From the NCBI RefSeq assembly GCF_963378105.1, contig NZ_OY726398.1:3286001-3350000 (forward strand): a DNA stretch of 64,000 bases. Direction: 5' to 3'. The notes beneath the pieces were generated by a model that searched no databases, was not told where the DNA came from, and was given only the letters and a program-made list of their open reading frames with translations. The position numbers and the translations under genes were made by a program. Each line of letters begins with the position of its first letter. The stretch's first letter is position 1. Positions 46,396-54,721 of this stretch are shown here, in pieces. Source of the DNA: Mycolicibacter sp. MU0102 (lineage in GTDB: Bacteria; Actinomycetota; Actinomycetes; Mycobacteriales; Mycobacteriaceae).

Positions 46396-47621
46396 CACGC
46401 CAGCGCCGCTTCGGTCACCCCGTAACGCGCCAGGATCTTCGCGCGCCGGCGCGGTGCGATGTTGACCCGGGTGATGTCGCCGTCGTAGTGCGCCAGCACA
46501 CGGTGGTCCATCAGCCTGCGCCACAGCGGCGGGAAGTAGGTGAGCCCGATCAGCGACGCGTATCCGCTGGGCAGGTTCGGCGCGCCGGCCATGCTGCGCA
46601 GCGTCTGGTAGCGCCGGGTGGGGTTGGCGTGGTGGTCGCTGTGCCGCTGCAGGTGGTAGAGGAACAGGTTGGTCACCAGATGGTCGGAGTTCCAACTGTG
46701 TTCGGCGGTGCAGCGCTCGTAGCGGCCGTTCGCCCGGGTCTGACGCAGCAGACCGTAGTGCTCGATGTAGTTCACCGACTCCAGCAGGGAGAACCCGTAG
46801 ACGGCCTGAATGACGGCGAACGGGATGAGCGCCGGGCCGAACACCGCGATCAGCACTCCCCAGAGCACCACCGACATCAGCCAGGCGTTGAGCACGTCGT
46901 TGGCCAAGATCGCTTTCGGGCTCCAAGGGTTCAAGCCCAGTCGGCGCAGCCGCGCGGCCTCCAGCTGCAAGGCCGAGCGCAGGCCACCGTAAACGGTGCG
47001 CGGCAGGAACTCCCAGAAGGTCTCGCCGAATCGTCCCGACGCCGGGTCCTCCGGCGTCGCCACCCGTACATGGTGGCCACGGTTGTGCTCGATGTAGAAG
47101 TGCCCGTAGCAGACCTGCGCCAAAGTGATCTTGGACAGCCAGCGTTCGAGCTGATCCTTCTTGTGCCCCAGCTCATGCGCGGTATTGATGCCGACCCCGC
47201 CCAGGGTGCCCACCGACAGCGTCAGCCCGATCTTGGCGAACCAGCTGAGAGACCCCTCGACTCCCAGCCAGCTCAGATCGGTGGCGGTGAACAGGTAGGC
47301 GCCCAGGACAAGGCTGGCGTACTGGAACGGAATGTAGGCGTAGGTGCAGTAGCGGTAGTACGGGTCGTTCTCCAACTGCTCCATCACCTCGTCGGGCGGG
47401 TTCTGCCCGTCGGCGCCGAATCGCAGATCCAGCGCCGGTAGCAGCACGTAGACCAGGATCGGCCCGATCCAGAACGGCAGTTGCGCGGCCAGGTGCCAGC
47501 CGAACCGGTTCATCGCCCAGACGAACGGCAGCATCGTGAACATCACCGTCGGGGCGATCAGGCCCATCAGCCAGAGGTATCGCTTCTTGTCCCGCCACAC
47601 CTCTGCGGTCTGGATGCCCAT
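46395..47621 (-). CDS. alkB: Alkane 1-monooxygenase
   Basis: A 408-residue integral membrane di-iron hydroxylase with six predicted helices. The histidine motifs are NTAHELGHKK, EHNRGHHVRVATPEDPASG and LQRHSDHHANPTRRYQ, plus the NYIEHYGL motif, all intact. It oxidises terminal methyl groups of n-alkanes with electrons from rubredoxin via rubredoxin reductase. The expected rubredoxin genes downstream are deleted, so it would depend on another rubredoxin or be without a donor. The ATG at 47621 precedes GIQTAEVWRDKKRYLWLMGL. Confidence 0.95.
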   Translation of the reverse strand: MGIQTAEVWRDKKRYLWLMGLIAPTVMFTMLPFVWAMNRFGWHLAAQLPFWIGPILVYVLLPALDLRFGADGQNPPDEVMEQLENDPYYRYCTYAYIPFQYASLVLGAYLFTATDLSWLGVEGSLSWFAKIGLTLSVGTLGGVGINTAHELGHKKDQLERWLSKITLAQVCYGHFYIEHNRGHHVRVATPEDPASGRFGETFWEFLPRTVYGGLRSALQLEAARLRRLGLNPWSPKAILANDVLNAWLMSVVLWGVLIAVFGPALIPFAVIQAVYGFSLLESVNYIEHYGLLRQTRANGRYERCTAEHSWNSDHLVTNLFLYHLQRHSDHHANPTRRYQTLRSMAGAPNLPSGYASLIGLTYFPPLWRRLMDHRVLAHYDGDITRVNIAPRRRAKILARYGVTEAALA

Positions 47622-47703
47622 CCACGCCCTCCTTGTGAGTTGAACCACCGTCGCGACTGGACATTACAGCTCGATTCGTCCGTCGTCTAGACATTTGAGG
47701 CGT

Positions 47704-47715
47704 ATTTGTACAAAT
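47704..47715. promoter_or_regulatory. Palindrome in the alkB/adenylate cyclase divergent promoter
   Basis: The perfect 12-base palindrome ATTTGTACAAAT lies in the 153-base gap between divergent alkB and the cyclase gene, with GTCTAGAC a few bases before it (47686-47693). Either could be the operator of the AlkX-type TetR protein. The AT-rich sequence contrasts with the surrounding GC-rich DNA. Confidence 0.45.
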
Positions 47716-47774
47716 GGGATCGCCCGCCGCGTCCCACCGAATCCGTATAACTTGAGTGCACAACGCACTCAGGG

Positions 47775-49358
47775 ATGGGCACGACCGCGATGACGACTGC
47801 AGGTTCGGGCGCAGGCACGCGGCCGCGCACCGCTGTCCGGGTTCGCGACTACGCGGCCGGACTGGCCTTCGCCCACCTGCTGACCAGCGCCGAGGCGATC
47901 GCGGTAGTGGTGTCGCTCAACGGTGAGACCCCACTTACCGACTCCACCTTGCTGTCGGTGCCGAACCTGGTGCTGGTCGCGGTACTGGTAACGCTGGGGA
48001 CGCTGTCCGTCGTCGCCGCCGGCAGCGCCAGCATCGCACCGTCCGTGCGCTGGTACACCGCAGGAGCGGCGCCCGACCGCGGCCAACGCCGCTCGGCCAT
48101 CAACATCCTGCGCCGGCAGTCGGCGATCGTGCTCGGAACCTGGCTGATCGGCGGGGCGATCGGCATGGCCGCGATCCACTCCAACAACATGGGACTGATC
48201 GTGCTGCTCGGCGCGATCATCGTGTTCGGGGGCACCGCATCGCTGAGCACCAGCATCTTGTTCACCCAACGCTCCTTCCGCCCCATCGTGGCCGCGGCCT
48301 GGCAGGGGTCCGAGGTCCGCGCGACCGCCCCCGGCGTACTGGCCCGCCTGGTGACCATGTGGTTCATCACCTGTGCGATGCCCTCGGCGGCCATCATCGC
48401 GCTCATCATCTGCCGGCAGAAGGGCTGGATCATCGACCCGGACTCGTCGGTGGAGATCCCGGTGCTGGTGCTGTGCGTGGTGGCGGTGCTGCTCGGGGTG
48501 CGCGCCATGATCCTGGTGTCCCGATCGATCTCCGACCCGGTCGGCGAAGTCGTCAACGCGATGGCCCGGGTCGAGCGTGGCGAGATGACCACATCGGTCG
48601 GCGTCTACGAGCAATCCGAGATCGGGCGGCTGCAAACCGGATTCAATCGAATGGTGGCCGGTCTTGCCGAACGCGACAGGCTGCAGGACCTGTTCGGTCG
48701 CCACGTCGGCTCCGATGTCGCCCGGCTGGCCGTCGAGCAGGATCTCGCGCTCTCCGGCTCGGTCCAAGAAGCGGCGATCCTGTTCATCGACCTGGTGGGC
48801 TCCACCGAACTGGCGGCCACCCATCCACCCGACGAGGTCGCCGGCGTGCTCAACGACTTCTTCCGCATCGTGGTGGACGCCGTTGACGCACAGCGCGGTT
48901 CGATCAACAAGTTTCAAGGCGATGCGGCGCTGGCGGTGTTCGGCGCTCCGGTGCCGTCCGTTCACGCGGCCGCGGCGGCACTGGCCACTGCTCGCAGCCT
49001 GATCGCCCGGCTTCGCCGGCTGCCGTTGGTGGACTTCGGGATCGGGGTGTCGGCGGGGCCGGTGTTCGCCGGCAACATCGGCAGCGAAAACCGCTACGAG
49101 TACACCGTGGTCGGCGACGCCGTCAACGAGGCCGCCCGGCTGGCCGACCGTGCCAAGGCGGTCACGGCCCGGGTGTTGTGTTCGGCGACCGCGCTGGAAC
49201 GCGCCGACCACGACGAGCGGGCCCGCTGGGCGCACTACGGTTCGGCTACGTTGCGCGGCCGCACGCAGCCCACCGAAATGTCGATGCCGATCACCGAGCC
49301 TGCGACCTGGGGTGACCCGGCTGCTGGGCACATGCCAGACTCCGAGCATGGCTTATGA
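47775..49358 (+). CDS. Membrane class III adenylate cyclase with HAMP domain
   Basis: A 527-residue cyclase of the Rv1318c-Rv1320c/Rv3645 type. About six transmembrane helices (35-250), a HAMP domain (SRSISDPVGEVVNAMARVERGEM) and a catalytic domain (330-510) follow. Metal-binding aspartates are in ILFIDLVGSTEL and KFQGDAALAVFG, the substrate-specifying lysine is in INKFQGD, and the transition-state Asn/Arg are in VNEAARLADRAK. All catalytic positions are present, so it should make cAMP as a homodimer. Rv3645-type cyclases govern fatty-acid tolerance. The stop overlaps the next gene by 11 bases. Confidence 0.93.
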   Translation: MGTTAMTTAGSGAGTRPRTAVRVRDYAAGLAFAHLLTSAEAIAVVVSLNGETPLTDSTLLSVPNLVLVAVLVTLGTLSVVAAGSASIAPSVRWYTAGAAPDRGQRRSAINILRRQSAIVLGTWLIGGAIGMAAIHSNNMGLIVLLGAIIVFGGTASLSTSILFTQRSFRPIVAAAWQGSEVRATAPGVLARLVTMWFITCAMPSAAIIALIICRQKGWIIDPDSSVEIPVLVLCVVAVLLGVRAMILVSRSISDPVGEVVNAMARVERGEMTTSVGVYEQSEIGRLQTGFNRMVAGLAERDRLQDLFGRHVGSDVARLAVEQDLALSGSVQEAAILFIDLVGSTELAATHPPDEVAGVLNDFFRIVVDAVDAQRGSINKFQGDAALAVFGAPVPSVHAAAAALATARSLIARLRRLPLVDFGIGVSAGPVFAGNIGSENRYEYTVVGDAVNEAARLADRAKAVTARVLCSATALERADHDERARWAHYGSATLRGRTQPTEMSMPITEPATWGDPAAGHMPDSEHGL

Positions 49359-50268
49359 CATCGCCCGTCCGCAGATGGAAGGGAACATCGCCGTCGGCGA
49401 GGACCGTCAGCTCGGGTTCGCCGAATTCGGTGCCCCACAGGGCCGGGCGATGTTCTGGTTGCATGGCACGCCCGGCGCCCGCCGGCAGATTCCCGTCGAG
49501 GCACGGCTGTATGCCACCGAAGCCAACATCCGCCTGATCGGGGTGGACCGGCCCGGCATCGGTTCCTCGACCCCCTTCCAGTACGAGACGGTCTCTCAGT
49601 TCGCCGACGACCTGCGCACCGTTGCCGACACGCTCGGGATCGAAAAGATGGCGGTCATCGGACTCTCCGGCGGGGGCCCGTACACGCTGGCATGCGCGGC
49701 GGCCATGCCCAAGCGGGTGGTGGCGGCCGGCGTTCTGGGCGGCGTCGCCCCGGCGGTGGGCCCCGAGGCCATCGACAGCAATCTGATGCGGCTGGCCCGG
49801 CTCGCCGAGCCGGTACTCGACCACGCCGGGCGACCGATCAGCCTGCTGGCCGCCGGCCTGATTCGGATGGTCCGCCCAGTGGCCTCGCCGGCGTTGGAGC
49901 TCTACGCGCGGCTCTCCCCCGAGGGCGACCGCGAGATGCTGTCTCGCCCGGAGTTTAAGGCGATGTTCCTCGATGACCTGCTCAACGGTTCCCGCAAGCA
50001 ACTCGCCGCGCCGATCGCCGATGCCATCTTGTTCGCCCGGCCGTGGGGTTTCCGGCTCGCCGATGTGAAGGTGCCGGTGCACTGGTGGCACGGCGACGCC
50101 GACCACATCGTCCCGTTCTCGCACGGCAAGCACGCGGTGGCGCTGCTACCCGATGCCCGGCTCTACCCGATTCCCGGGGAGAGCCATCTGGCCGGATTGG
50201 GCCGCGCCGAAGAGATTCTGTGCACTTTGCTTCAGGCCTGGGACGAGGCGGGCGAGCCGACGTCATGA
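49348..50268 (+). CDS. Alpha/beta-fold hydrolase
   Basis: A 306-residue alpha/beta hydrolase. It has the oxyanion region WLHGTPGARRQ, nucleophile elbow VIGLSGGGPYTLA (GxSxG), a late aspartate in WWHGDADHIVPF and a histidine in PGESHLAGLG. Substrate unknown; the form resembles mycobacterial proteins annotated as hydrolases or proline iminopeptidase-like. It starts inside the cyclase gene with an 11-base overlap and its stop overlaps the next start (ATGA), so three genes are translated in series. Confidence 0.88.
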   Translation: MAYDIARPQMEGNIAVGEDRQLGFAEFGAPQGRAMFWLHGTPGARRQIPVEARLYATEANIRLIGVDRPGIGSSTPFQYETVSQFADDLRTVADTLGIEKMAVIGLSGGGPYTLACAAAMPKRVVAAGVLGGVAPAVGPEAIDSNLMRLARLAEPVLDHAGRPISLLAAGLIRMVRPVASPALELYARLSPEGDREMLSRPEFKAMFLDDLLNGSRKQLAAPIADAILFARPWGFRLADVKVPVHWWHGDADHIVPFSHGKHAVALLPDARLYPIPGESHLAGLGRAEEILCTLLQAWDEAGEPTS

Positions 50269-50660
50269 CCGCGCCGCAATCGATCCGGGAGTTGTTCGAC
50301 CAACTCGGTCTGCAAGAGGTGCCGTCGGCCGACGGCACGCTGACCCTGCAGATGCCGGTCGACGAGCGGGTGGTCAACACTTCTGGGGGGCTGCAGGGCG
50401 GATTGATCGCCACTATGGCCGACGTGGCGGCCGGTCAGCTCGCCGCGCGCAGCACCCAGTTCGGCAACGGCATTGCCACGACGGATCTGTTCATCCGCTA
50501 CCTGCGGCCGATCAAGGTCGGGCCGGCCCGGGCCGTCGCGTCCATCCTGCGCACCGGCCGCCGTTCGGTGGTGGCCCAGGTCGACATCTACCGAGGCGAC
50601 GACGATCAGCTGGCCGCCACCGCGACGGTGAACTTCGCCGCCATCGAGCTGCCTGGCTGA
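50265..50660 (+). CDS. PaaI-family hotdog thioesterase
   Basis: A 131-residue hotdog-fold protein. It has the PaaI landmark NTSGGLQGGLIATMADVAAG, in which the usual HGG is replaced by LQGG, and DLFIRYLRPIKVGPARAVA followed by GRRSVVAQVDIYRGDD. Members hydrolyse acyl-CoA or aryl-CoA thioesters. The catalytic Asp/Asn position is plausible (MADVAAG) but not certain. Coupled to the upstream hydrolase by an ATGA overlap. Confidence 0.87.
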   Translation: MTAPQSIRELFDQLGLQEVPSADGTLTLQMPVDERVVNTSGGLQGGLIATMADVAAGQLAARSTQFGNGIATTDLFIRYLRPIKVGPARAVASILRTGRRSVVAQVDIYRGDDDQLAATATVNFAAIELPG

Positions 50661-50668
50661 ACTCGCTC

Positions 50669-51433
50669 ATGTCGGTAGTGCTGGTACACGGAAACCCGGA
50701 ATCGGATGCGATCTGGGACCCACTGGTCGATGCCCTCGACCGTCGAGATGTCGTACGGCTGTCACCGCCCGGATTCGGTTCCCCACTGCCCCAACATTTC
50801 TCAGCGAGCTATGTGGCCTACCGCGACTGGCTCGAACGCGAGATCGAAGCCCTCGGCGGCCCCGACGAGCCGATCGACCTTGTCGGGCACGACTGGGGCG
50901 GCGTCCATGTCGTCAATCTGGCGATGCATCGCCCCGAGCTGGTGCGCAGTTGGACCACCGACATCATCGGTGTGTTCGACCCGGACTACGTCTGGCCCGA
51001 GACCGCCCAGATCTGGCGGACCCCCGGAAAGGGCGAGCGGCTGGTCGCGAACATGCTCGGGGGCACAGTGGAAGACCGAACCGCGCTGTGGTCGGCCACG
51101 CTGCCGACAGACATCGCCAAATCGATGGCGCAGGCTCAGGGTCCGGAGATGGGAAGGGCAACCCTGCTGCTGTACCGCTCGGTGGAAGGCCCCGGCGCTA
51201 TGGCACAGACCGGCGGCGGGCTGGAGCGCGCACGTGCCCGTCCAGGCCTGTCCCTGCGGGCCACCGGCGACCCTTATGTCGGGTCCGAGGAGATCCGGCG
51301 ACGCGCGGCGCAGCAGGCCGGCGCGCATACCGAAGTGCTCGACGGGCTTGGCCACTGGTGGATGACCCAGGATCCGGTGCGCGGCGCGGCCGCGCTCACA
51401 TCTTTCTGGGCATCCGTCACCGAATCTCGGTGA
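50669..51433 (+). CDS. Alpha/beta-fold hydrolase (epoxide hydrolase/haloalkane dehalogenase-like)
   Basis: A 254-residue hydrolase. It has the oxyanion motif VLVHGNPESDAIWD, a nucleophile elbow LVGHDWGGVHVVNLA, where the nucleophile is aspartate (GHDWGG) as in epoxide hydrolases and dehalogenases, and a late histidine in LDGLGHWWMTQDP. It probably opens epoxides or removes halide; the substrate is unknown. Eight bases after the thioesterase stop and on the same strand. Convergent with the csb1-like gene. Confidence 0.88.
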   Translation: MSVVLVHGNPESDAIWDPLVDALDRRDVVRLSPPGFGSPLPQHFSASYVAYRDWLEREIEALGGPDEPIDLVGHDWGGVHVVNLAMHRPELVRSWTTDIIGVFDPDYVWPETAQIWRTPGKGERLVANMLGGTVEDRTALWSATLPTDIAKSMAQAQGPEMGRATLLLYRSVEGPGAMAQTGGGLERARARPGLSLRATGDPYVGSEEIRRRAAQQAGAHTEVLDGLGHWWMTQDPVRGAAALTSFWASVTESR

Positions 51434-51434
51434 C

Positions 51435-52508
51435 TCAGTTCGGCGTGGTCAGCCGACTCTCGATGAAGTGCGGCAACCGAAACCGCCGGGGCGCGTGCAC
51501 GATCGGTGAGTCCTGCGGCGCTCCGCCGTTCTGGGCGGCGGTGTAAGCCGCGGAGTTACCGGTGACGTGCAGCACCTGGCCGCGCCAGGTGATGTCGGCC
51601 TCCCGATAGGCCTCCACCAGAGCCCGCTCCAGCAGCTCGTCGGCCTCGGCGATCGACAACGCGGCCAACTCGACGAATTCCCCGTCGCGGGCATCGAGTT
51701 TGAGCGTCGTGGGGCCGGTTTCCACCAGGTCGCAGTTGGCCCGGATGCTCAGTTCGGCGTTGGACCGCGCCAACCCGGCCAGCGCGTAGGCGGCTAGCAG
51801 GACACGGCCCGCCTCATCGCCGGCGGGACCGCAGTCGAACCGCAGTTGCCGCAGCGCGGCGAAGCTGAGCACCTGGGTGCGAATAATCCGGCTGCAGCAC
51901 ACGCCGGTGTCGGTCAGCGCACGGGAATCCGCCGATGCACCGTCGACGAGTACGCCGATGATCTCACCGGACAGCACTCCGCGGAAACGGCTTTGACCGG
52001 TCCCGAGGGCTGCGTCGATCGCACCGAAGATCAGACTGCCGGGGCTCAGTTCCAGCAGCGCGCGAGCGTTGTCCGGTGTGCTTTCGCGGGCCACTCGGTA
52101 GGCGGGGTGTGCGATCGCGGGCTTGCCGTCGATGGATCCGGTGAGAAAGTGCCCGTCGAAAATGCGTTGCGGCAGTTCGAGATCGGTGTAGACCAACCGG
52201 CCGCCCTCGTAGGAGACCTCCATCCGCGGTACCCGGCTCAGCAGCGGATGCTGCGCGTGGATGCCCTGCAAGATCGCGGCTTCCACGCGCTGGACCTGGC
52301 TCTGGTTGTCATCGATGAGCACCGTCGCCGTCGGTTCCCCGTCGATCAGCCGGGTCTCGACGGCCGACGCTGAACGCCCGGCACGCGGAGCCGGGCTGAC
52401 CGCGGCGTGCGGTCCCCCGGCCGGCGCCAGCTCGGTGGACACGGTCAGGGTGCTGCCGCCGCCGGCCTGGCAGGCGGCGGTGAGCTGCGGAAAGGAAAGT
52501 TTGGACAA
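51435..52508 (-). CDS. Orphan Csb1/Cas7-like (GSU0053) RAMP-family protein
   Basis: A 357-residue protein with the hallmarks of Csb1 (Cas7 of type I-G/I-U CRISPR systems). These are the N-terminal LTVSTELAPAGGPHAAVSPA, the VLIDDNQSQVQRVEAAIL segment (63-80), which matches the family's VLIDSxQSQxNRxE pattern, ELPQRIFDGHFLTGSIDGKPA, LSPGSLIFGAIDAA (154-167; usually FGSWDS) and RFRGVLSGEIIGV. In complete systems it coats crRNA in the effector complex. Here there is no cas3, csb2, cas1/2 or array. The TTG start follows AGAAAGG nine bases away; a TTG three codons upstream overlaps the CDF stop. Downstream of manA and CDF on one strand. Confidence 0.72.
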   Translation of the reverse strand: MSKLSFPQLTAACQAGGGSTLTVSTELAPAGGPHAAVSPAPRAGRSASAVETRLIDGEPTATVLIDDNQSQVQRVEAAILQGIHAQHPLLSRVPRMEVSYEGGRLVYTDLELPQRIFDGHFLTGSIDGKPAIAHPAYRVARESTPDNARALLELSPGSLIFGAIDAALGTGQSRFRGVLSGEIIGVLVDGASADSRALTDTGVCCSRIIRTQVLSFAALRQLRFDCGPAGDEAGRVLLAAYALAGLARSNAELSIRANCDLVETGPTTLKLDARDGEFVELAALSIAEADELLERALVEAYREADITWRGQVLHVTGNSAAYTAAQNGGAPQDSPIVHAPRRFRLPHFIESRLTTPN

Positions 52509-52513
52509 AGCGA

Positions 52514-53455
52514 TCAACCTTTCTGGTCCACCGAGTGTGGCACAGGCGTCCGGTCCAGGTCCGGCTCGAGATAGATGACCAGCGCCGCGGGCACAGCCGC
52601 GCGGATATTGGCTTCGGCGGCATCGATGGTGGCCGCTACGCCGGCCAGGTCGAGGCTCGGAACCACGGCGATCTTGGCCCCCACCAGCATCTCGTCCGGG
52701 CCCAGGTACTGGGTACGGATGTGGATCAGGCGGGTGACGTTCTTCGTTCCCTCCAGCGCCGCACGAATGGCCTGATCCTCGGCGGCCGTCGCGCCCTCGC
52801 CGATCAGCAGGCTGTGCATCTCCACCATCAGGAAGACGGCGACCGCCCCCAGCAGTGCACTGATACCCAGGGTTCCCACGCCGTCCCACACCGGGTTTCC
52901 GGTGACCACGCTCAGCCCGACCCCGATCAGCGCCAGTGCCAGGCCGATCAGCGCCGCGGTGTCCTCGAGCAGCACCACCGGCAGCTCCGGATTGCGAGAG
53001 GTGCGCAGGAACCGCCACCAGCTGCCCTCGCCCTTGAGCGGGCGCGACTCGCGTATTGCGGTGCGAAAACTGTAGGTCTCCAAGCCGATAGCCACCAGCA
53101 GGATCGCGATCGCGACCAGCGGCGAACTCAGCTCGACCGGATGACGAACCTTCTCGTAGCCCTCGTACAGCGCGAACATCGAGCCCAGGCTGAACAGCAC
53201 CAGCGCTACCACGAACGACCAGAAGTAGCGGCTGCGGCCGTGCCCGAAGGGGTGCAACGCATCGGGTGCCTTGGCGGCGGCGCGCTGGCCGAACAACAGC
53301 AGCGCCTGGTTGGAGGTGTCGACCACCGAGTGCACTGCCTCGGCGAGCATGGCGGCGCTACCGGTGATCACGTAACCGGTGAACTTCGCCACCGCGATCC
53401 CGCCGTTGGCCGTCAAGGCCGCGAGGATGGCCTTGGTACTACCCGAGGACGACAC
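52514..53455 (-). CDS. Cation diffusion facilitator (CDF) family transporter
   Basis: A 313-residue metal exporter. Six membrane helices are expected; the metal-site motifs are AEAVHSVVDTSNQALL (HxxxD in helix II) and VVLLEDTAALIGLA (ExxxD-type position in helix V). The cytoplasmic C-terminal ferredoxin-like domain covers about 215-300. The HPFGHGRSRYFWSF loop is a family landmark. Such carriers exchange Zn, Fe or Mn for protons; the specificity is unclear. It starts next to the manA stop and is followed by the csb1-like gene. The neighbouring gene order differs from M. tuberculosis as I recall it. Confidence 0.92.
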   Translation of the reverse strand: MSSSGSTKAILAALTANGGIAVAKFTGYVITGSAAMLAEAVHSVVDTSNQALLLFGQRAAAKAPDALHPFGHGRSRYFWSFVVALVLFSLGSMFALYEGYEKVRHPVELSSPLVAIAILLVAIGLETYSFRTAIRESRPLKGEGSWWRFLRTSRNPELPVVLLEDTAALIGLALALIGVGLSVVTGNPVWDGVGTLGISALLGAVAVFLMVEMHSLLIGEGATAAEDQAIRAALEGTKNVTRLIHIRTQYLGPDEMLVGAKIAVVPSLDLAGVAATIDAAEANIRAAVPAALVIYLEPDLDRTPVPHSVDQKG

Positions 53456-54721
53456 TCACAGCCCTATCGTCGCCCGGAACAGGGCGGCTGGCTTTTGGGC
53501 GAGCAGCCGGATCGGCCCGTCGTCGCTGGGCACCCAGGCCGACTCGCCTCGGTGCAGCGTCAAGGTCTTGGACTTGGCGTGCACGGTGATTGATCCCTCG
53601 GTGCACAGCAGAATCTGCGGACCGTCGTGGCGCGCCGGCGCGTCCACCTCGTGGCCGAGGTGGGTGCCGTCGAGCGTCAGACGCGACAGCGCGAATTCCT
53701 CGGCGGGTGTCTGGTAGACCACCTCGAGTCCCTCGATATAGGTGGCCGGCCGCAGCGCCTCCTCAGTGGTGGGGGTGAAATCCAGCACCCGCAACAACTC
53801 GGGGACGTCAACGTGCTTGGGGGTCAGTCCCCCACGCAGCACGTTGTCGGAGTTGGCCATCACCTCCAGGCCTACGCCATGTAGGTAGGTGTGGAGGTTC
53901 CCGGCCGATACGAAGATGGCCTCCCCCGGCGCCAGGCTGATCCGGTTGAGCAGCAGCGAAGCCAGGACACCGGCATCCCCGGGATACCGCTCCCCCAGTT
54001 CGAGCACCGTCTTGGCCTCGGCAGAGAACTCGCCGGCCTCAGAACTGAGGTACTGGATGGCCCCTTCCAGCACGGCGGGCACCAACACGTCCAGATCGGG
54101 TTGGGGCGCGGTGATCCACGTGGTGAACAGCGCTCGCAGTCCGTCGGCGTCGGACTGCACATCGGACTGACCGTTGCCGGCCTCGCCGCCGAGCAGGTCG
54201 ATGAACGGGTCCAGGTCGGATACCGCCAGCGCCCTCAGCAGCTCGATGGTGCGCGCCACCGGCCGGAAGCCGGCCAGCGCTTCGAAGGGCTGCAGCGCCA
54301 CCAGCAGTTCGGGTTTGTGACTGGTGTCGCGGTAGTTGCGGATCGGCGAGGACACCGGGACCCCGAGCCGCTCCTCGCGCTCGTAGCCCTCGATCGCCTG
54401 CATTGCGCTGGGGTGGGCCTGCAGCGACAGCGGCTCGTCGGCGGCCAGCACCTTGACCAAAAACGGCAGCCGGTCACCGAAGCGTGCCTGAGCCACCGGG
54501 CCCAGTTGGCCCTCCGGGTCGTGGGTCAGAACGTTGAGCAACGACACCTCGCCGGTGTCGGTCTCCAGGCAGGCCGGATCCCCCGGATGTGCGCCCAGCC
54601 AAAGCTCGGCCTCCGGATGCGCCGCCGGAACGGGTCGACCGGTGAACTCGGCGATAGCGGTCCTCGAGCCCCAGGCGTAGGTCCGTATCGCACCACGTAG
54701 TTGTTCCACTGTTCCCGTCAA
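53456..54721 (-). CDS. manA: Mannose-6-phosphate isomerase, class I
   Basis: A 421-residue zinc-dependent cupin isomerase joining fructose-6-phosphate and mannose-6-phosphate, feeding mannosylation of lipoarabinomannan and glycolipids. Motifs are the N-terminal AIRTYAWGSRTAIAEFTG and AELWLGAHPGDP, the zinc-binding LSLQAHPSAMQAIEGYEREE, KPELLVALQPFEALAG, and VSAGNLHTYLHGVGLEVMANSDN. It corresponds to Rv3255c. Its ATG overlaps the stop of the upstream SIS gene (ATGA). Confidence 0.95.
   Translation of the reverse strand: MTGTVEQLRGAIRTYAWGSRTAIAEFTGRPVPAAHPEAELWLGAHPGDPACLETDTGEVSLLNVLTHDPEGQLGPVAQARFGDRLPFLVKVLAADEPLSLQAHPSAMQAIEGYEREERLGVPVSSPIRNYRDTSHKPELLVALQPFEALAGFRPVARTIELLRALAVSDLDPFIDLLGGEAGNGQSDVQSDADGLRALFTTWITAPQPDLDVLVPAVLEGAIQYLSSEAGEFSAEAKTVLELGERYPGDAGVLASLLLNRISLAPGEAIFVSAGNLHTYLHGVGLEVMANSDNVLRGGLTPKHVDVPELLRVLDFTPTTEEALRPATYIEGLEVVYQTPAEEFALSRLTLDGTHLGHEVDAPARHDGPQILLCTEGSITVHAKSKTLTLHRGESAWVPSDDGPIRLLAQKPAALFRATIGL

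Noticed and set aside
47769..49349. A 526-residue minus-strand frame opposite the cyclase
   Set aside because: The plus-strand frame has all cyclase catalytic residues; the antisense product is Arg/Gly/His-rich without motifs.
51435..53018. A longer form of the csb1-like gene starting at 53018
   Set aside because: The extra N-terminal part lies antiphase inside the conserved CDF transporter gene on the same strand and has no family similarity; the TTG near 52508 fits the Csb1 start and a ribosome binding site.
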